From an uncultured Saprospiraceae bacterium (GTDB lineage Bacteria; Bacteroidota; Bacteroidia; Chitinophagales; Saprospiraceae): a stretch of DNA of 45,731 bases. How positions within the stretch are numbered: the first letter of the stretch is position 1; each line of letters begins with the position of its first letter. The notes under the pieces were generated by a model. It was not told the origin of the DNA, did not search any database, and saw only the letters and a list, made by a program, of their open reading frames with translations. This document shows, one piece after another, positions 43,256 to 45,731 of this stretch. The translations under genes and the position numbers were made by a program. Where the stretch lies: the NCBI GenBank assembly GCA_905480595.1, contig CAJQQY010000229.1, forward strand, positions 1 to 45,731, given 5' to 3'.

Positions 43256-44344
43256 TTATTTTTTTGGCGAAAATATTTGTCCAGTTGTTATATCGAAAAA
43301 AACTCCAGAATCTTTTTCTGAAGTCGTCAAGAAAAAATAGTTATCTATTTTTTTATCTCGATTATTACGAGAATAATATCTAGTTGCTAGTTCTATTTTT
43401 TGATACTCAGCTGGGAGCATTATTTTATTTTGATCCATTGAAAACCAACCGTAAAGTCTATCCTGTCCAAGAAGTAGAAGTCCAGGCAAATCATAATCTA
43501 GTTTGATTTTTTCATATTCTATTGGAGCTAATAAATTACTTTTCTCATCAATTATTCCATAGAATCTAGCTGTGCGAACTATTCCAATTCGTGCGCCATT
43601 TTTTTCATTTTTTATAGTTCGGTATAATTTAATTTCACTTCCTATCTTAGATGAATCAAGTTTGATAGGAGGGACTGGAACAAAATCTTCGTCTTCGTCA
43701 ATGTCCATATCCATATCCATAAAGTATGGTCCATTCTCTTCATCTTTTTTTTCTTCTTTATTGGTGTTTTTTAAAACATTACCACTTTCATCGAAGAGTA
43801 TAATTAAACTATCTTGCATTGCCTTAAATATGATAGAACCATCTTCTTGTATTTCATCTTCAACAAAAGAATATTCTATTGGAATAATTATTTTGTGATT
43901 AATATCAGCAATCCCACATTTCTTATTTTCTTCAATGACTCGGAAATATTTTTCATTTTTAAGGGCAGTTACATTTCTGTAAATTATTGGAATACAAACC
44001 TTTCTGTTTTTTAAATCAAAAGTTCCAACTTTTCCATCAAGTCTTAATCTTGCGGTTTTTGCTGTATTCCGAAGTAAAACATGATCATATCCAAAAGGAA
44101 TAATAATTTCTCCCTTTCGATCAATAAGTCCCCATCTGGAATTCTGTGATGCATAGCTATGAGCACTTTCTAAATCATGATTTATAAAAAAAGTAATATA
44201 ATCAAAAGTTGCTTCTTTAATTATCTTTTGATTTTCATCAATAATTCCCCATTTGTCATTTTTTTTAAATGGAAAAACTCTCGTCTGTGCTGAAAGTATA
44301 TTTACGAAGAAGATAGTTAGGAGGAGGAAAATATTTTTTTTCAT
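43256..44344 (-). CDS. WG-repeat secreted protein
   Basis: A 362-residue exported protein with a signal peptide ending ILSAQ (about 20). The body is made of WG-repeat units, recognisable as (K/R)WGxIDxxGxIIIPxxYDxI (DKWGIIDENQKIIKE, SRWGLIDRKGEIIIPFGYDHV, KKCGIADINHKIIIPIEYSFV, RIGIVRTARFYGIIDEKSNLLAPIEYEKI). These short repeats form a beta-rich, likely propeller-like structure. An acidic insertion (about 198-220) interrupts them. Function of the family is unknown. It is bounded by two inverted copies of one hairpin, so it reads like a self-contained cassette. Confidence 0.85.
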   Translation of the reverse strand: MKKNIFLLLTIFFVNILSAQTRVFPFKKNDKWGIIDENQKIIKEATFDYITFFINHDLESAHSYASQNSRWGLIDRKGEIIIPFGYDHVLLRNTAKTARLRLDGKVGTFDLKNRKVCIPIIYRNVTALKNEKYFRVIEENKKCGIADINHKIIIPIEYSFVEDEIQEDGSIIFKAMQDSLIILFDESGNVLKNTNKEEKKDEENGPYFMDMDMDIDEDEDFVPVPPIKLDSSKIGSEIKLYRTIKNEKNGARIGIVRTARFYGIIDEKSNLLAPIEYEKIKLDYDLPGLLLLGQDRLYGWFSMDQNKIMLPAEYQKIELATRYYSRNNRDKKIDNYFFLTTSEKDSGVFFDITTGQIFSPKK

Positions 44345-44391
44345 AGCTTATTTTTTTCGAGTAATTATAAGAGATTTTTATTAAAAAAAAA

Positions 44392-44419
44392 CGTGACACG
44401 GAGTTGAGCCGTGCCACGG
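44392..44419. repeat. Inverted second copy of the GC-rich hairpin
   Basis: CGTGACACGG (44392-44401), loop AGTTGAG, CCGTGCCACGG (44409-44419). Its reverse complement matches the element at 43203 through CCGTGGCACGGCTC, then CCGTGTCACG and an AT-rich tail ending in TTTTTAATAAAA. It lies 13 bases from the tex stop and also serves as its terminator. Confidence 0.75.
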
Positions 44420-44432
44420 AGTGGTTACTTTT

Positions 44433-45731
44433 TTAAACCTGCTTCATCGATAACTGAATCCTCCCTCGTTTCAAATCAACCTCCAAAACTTTCACCTTCA
44501 CCTCTTGATTCAACGATACAACTTCCGCAGGATTTTTAATAAATCGATTCGCAATTTCAGAAATATGAATTAAACCACCTTGCTTAATTCCAATATCCAC
44601 GAATGCTCCAAAATTAGTAATATTATTAATCACACCTGTCAGAATCATCCCAGGATTAACATCTTCAATCGTCTTAATTGTCTTGGAAAATTCAATCGCT
44701 TTAGCTTTACCACGAGGATCCAATCCTGGTTTTTCCAACTCTTTTAAAATGTCATTCAATGTAGGCAAACCAATACTTTCAGTAACATATTTTTTCAAAT
44801 CAATCTGCTTACGATGCGATTCACTTTGGATTAATTCTTCCACAGAGCATTTTAAGTCTTTAGCCATTTGCTTTACCACAGAATAACTTTCAGGATGAAC
44901 AGCAGTATTATCCAAAGGATTTTTGGCCTCTCGAATTCTTAAAAAACCTGCAGCTTGTTCGAAAGCTTTATCCCCCATTCGTTTTACTTTTTTCAATTCA
45001 GCACGGCTTTTAAATAAGCCATTTTCTGTTCGATAAGCAATGATGTTTTTTGCCAAGGTTGGACCAAGTCCTGAGACATAAGTAAGCAATGGTTTACTCG
45101 CAGTATTCAGATTGATACCTACATTATTTACACAACTTTCCACCGTTCGGTCTAGGCTTTCTTTTAATTTGGTTTGGTTCACATCATGTTGATATTGACC
45201 AACTCCGATTGACTTCGGATCAATTTTTACTAGCTCGGCCAAAGGATCCATCAACCGTCTTCCAATTGAAACTGAACCTCTCACGGTAATGTCTTGATCT
45301 GGAAATTCTTCTCTTGCAATTTCGCTAGCAGAGTAAATTGAGGCACCATTTTCATTAACCATAAAAACATCAACAGGTCGTCCATAATCTACTTGTTGAA
45401 AAATCGTCAAGCTCTCTCTTCCCGCAGTTCCATTTCCAATGGCAATCGCATCAATTTGGAATTGATCGACCAAATGTTTTATATCTGCAATCGCTTCATA
45501 TTCTTTCGATTGAGGTGGGTGGGGGAAGATTGTCGAGTACTTTAGAAGTTCTCCACTTTCATCCAAACACACGACCTTGCATCCTGTTCTAAAACCAGGA
45601 TCAATTGCTAAAACTCTTTTCTGTCCCAAAGGAGGAGAGAGTAAAAGTTGTTTTAAATTTTCCGTAAAAACATTAATAGCTTCTGCATCCGCCAACTCTT
45701 TTGACAAATTTCTAAACTCGGTTTCGATAGA
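44433..45731 (-). CDS. tex: Tex family RNA-binding transcription accessory protein, 5' end cut by window
   Basis: The frame is open to the last base, so the gene starts beyond the window; the TTG at 45707 is internal. About 433 of the usual 700-780 residues are seen. In order: the YqgF/RNase H-like domain (RVLAIDPGFRTGCKVVCLDESG), the linking region (GNGTAGRESLTIFQQV), a ComEA-like helix-hairpin-helix (NLNTASKPLLTYVSGLGPTLA, FKSRAELKKVKRMGDKAFEQA), and a C-terminal S1 RNA-binding domain (GMILTGVINNITNFGAFVDIG, KVLEVDLKRGRIQLSMK). Tex is a conserved cytoplasmic protein linked to transcription; its molecular role is still unclear. A firm assignment. Confidence 0.95.
   Translation of the reverse strand, partial: SIETEFRNLSKELADAEAINVFTENLKQLLLSPPLGQKRVLAIDPGFRTGCKVVCLDESGELLKYSTIFPHPPQSKEYEAIADIKHLVDQFQIDAIAIGNGTAGRESLTIFQQVDYGRPVDVFMVNENGASIYSASEIAREEFPDQDITVRGSVSIGRRLMDPLAELVKIDPKSIGVGQYQHDVNQTKLKESLDRTVESCVNNVGINLNTASKPLLTYVSGLGPTLAKNIIAYRTENGLFKSRAELKKVKRMGDKAFEQAAGFLRIREAKNPLDNTAVHPESYSVVKQMAKDLKCSVEELIQSESHRKQIDLKKYVTESIGLPTLNDILKELEKPGLDPRGKAKAIEFSKTIKTIEDVNPGMILTGVINNITNFGAFVDIGIKQGGLIHISEIANRFIKNPAEVVSLNQEVKVKVLEVDLKRGRIQLSMKQV

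Overview
The window is AT-rich DNA from a free-living member of the Bacteroidota, most likely of the Saprospiria type. This is inferred from gene families: two gliding/T9SS type-B (CHU_C) proteins, a PorP/SprF protein, a PorE-like OmpA protein, a SusC/SusD pair, T9SS type-A tails on a GH13 enzyme and a starch-binding protein, an HscA-type Hsp70, and promoters of the TTG-N19-TAnnTTTG form. I saw no tRNA, rRNA, CRISPR array, insertion sequence or prophage. Genes are cut at both ends: a CHU_C protein on the left and Tex on the right.

Layout. 1-4055: 3' part of a giant surface protein. 4124-8026 (minus): SUI1/YciH factor, two unknown genes, a lipid kinase, and a serine-hydrolase-like protein whose nucleophile position is glycine. 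8027-8845: a long gap holding an unannotated 44-residue peptide with a double-glycine leader. 8846-12820 (minus): hscA, broken by a one-base frameshift, and two tandem outer-membrane barrel paralogues. 12955-15127 (plus): queuosine-precursor transporter, small lipoprotein, and an HhH protein with a histone-H1-like basic linker. 15242-16531 (minus): flippase. 16766-17248: cytidine deaminase. 17557-23493 (plus): CHU_C protein, PorP/SprF and a PorE-like OmpA protein, a common Bacteroidota T9SS/gliding arrangement. 23655-25201: MarR regulator with a clear operator, YceI protein, small GNAT.

25321-43192 is an alpha-glucan utilisation locus. SusC, SusD, a small lipoprotein and a CRTAC1/ASPIC lipoprotein lie on the minus strand. 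Divergent from them are a large SusE/F-like secreted starch-binding protein, then a Nudix-wHTH (NrtR/AraR-like) regulator on the minus strand, a secreted GH13 amylase and an SLC45-like MFS sugar transporter. Four copies of one 16-bp imperfect palindrome (TGTGTC-N5-GACAY) lie only in the three promoter gaps of this locus. I propose them as the operator of the Nudix regulator, which would unite uptake, surface binding, hydrolysis and import in one regulon.

43256-45731: a WG-repeat protein flanked by inverted copies of one hairpin element, then Tex. Most intergenic boundaries carry strong stem-loops.
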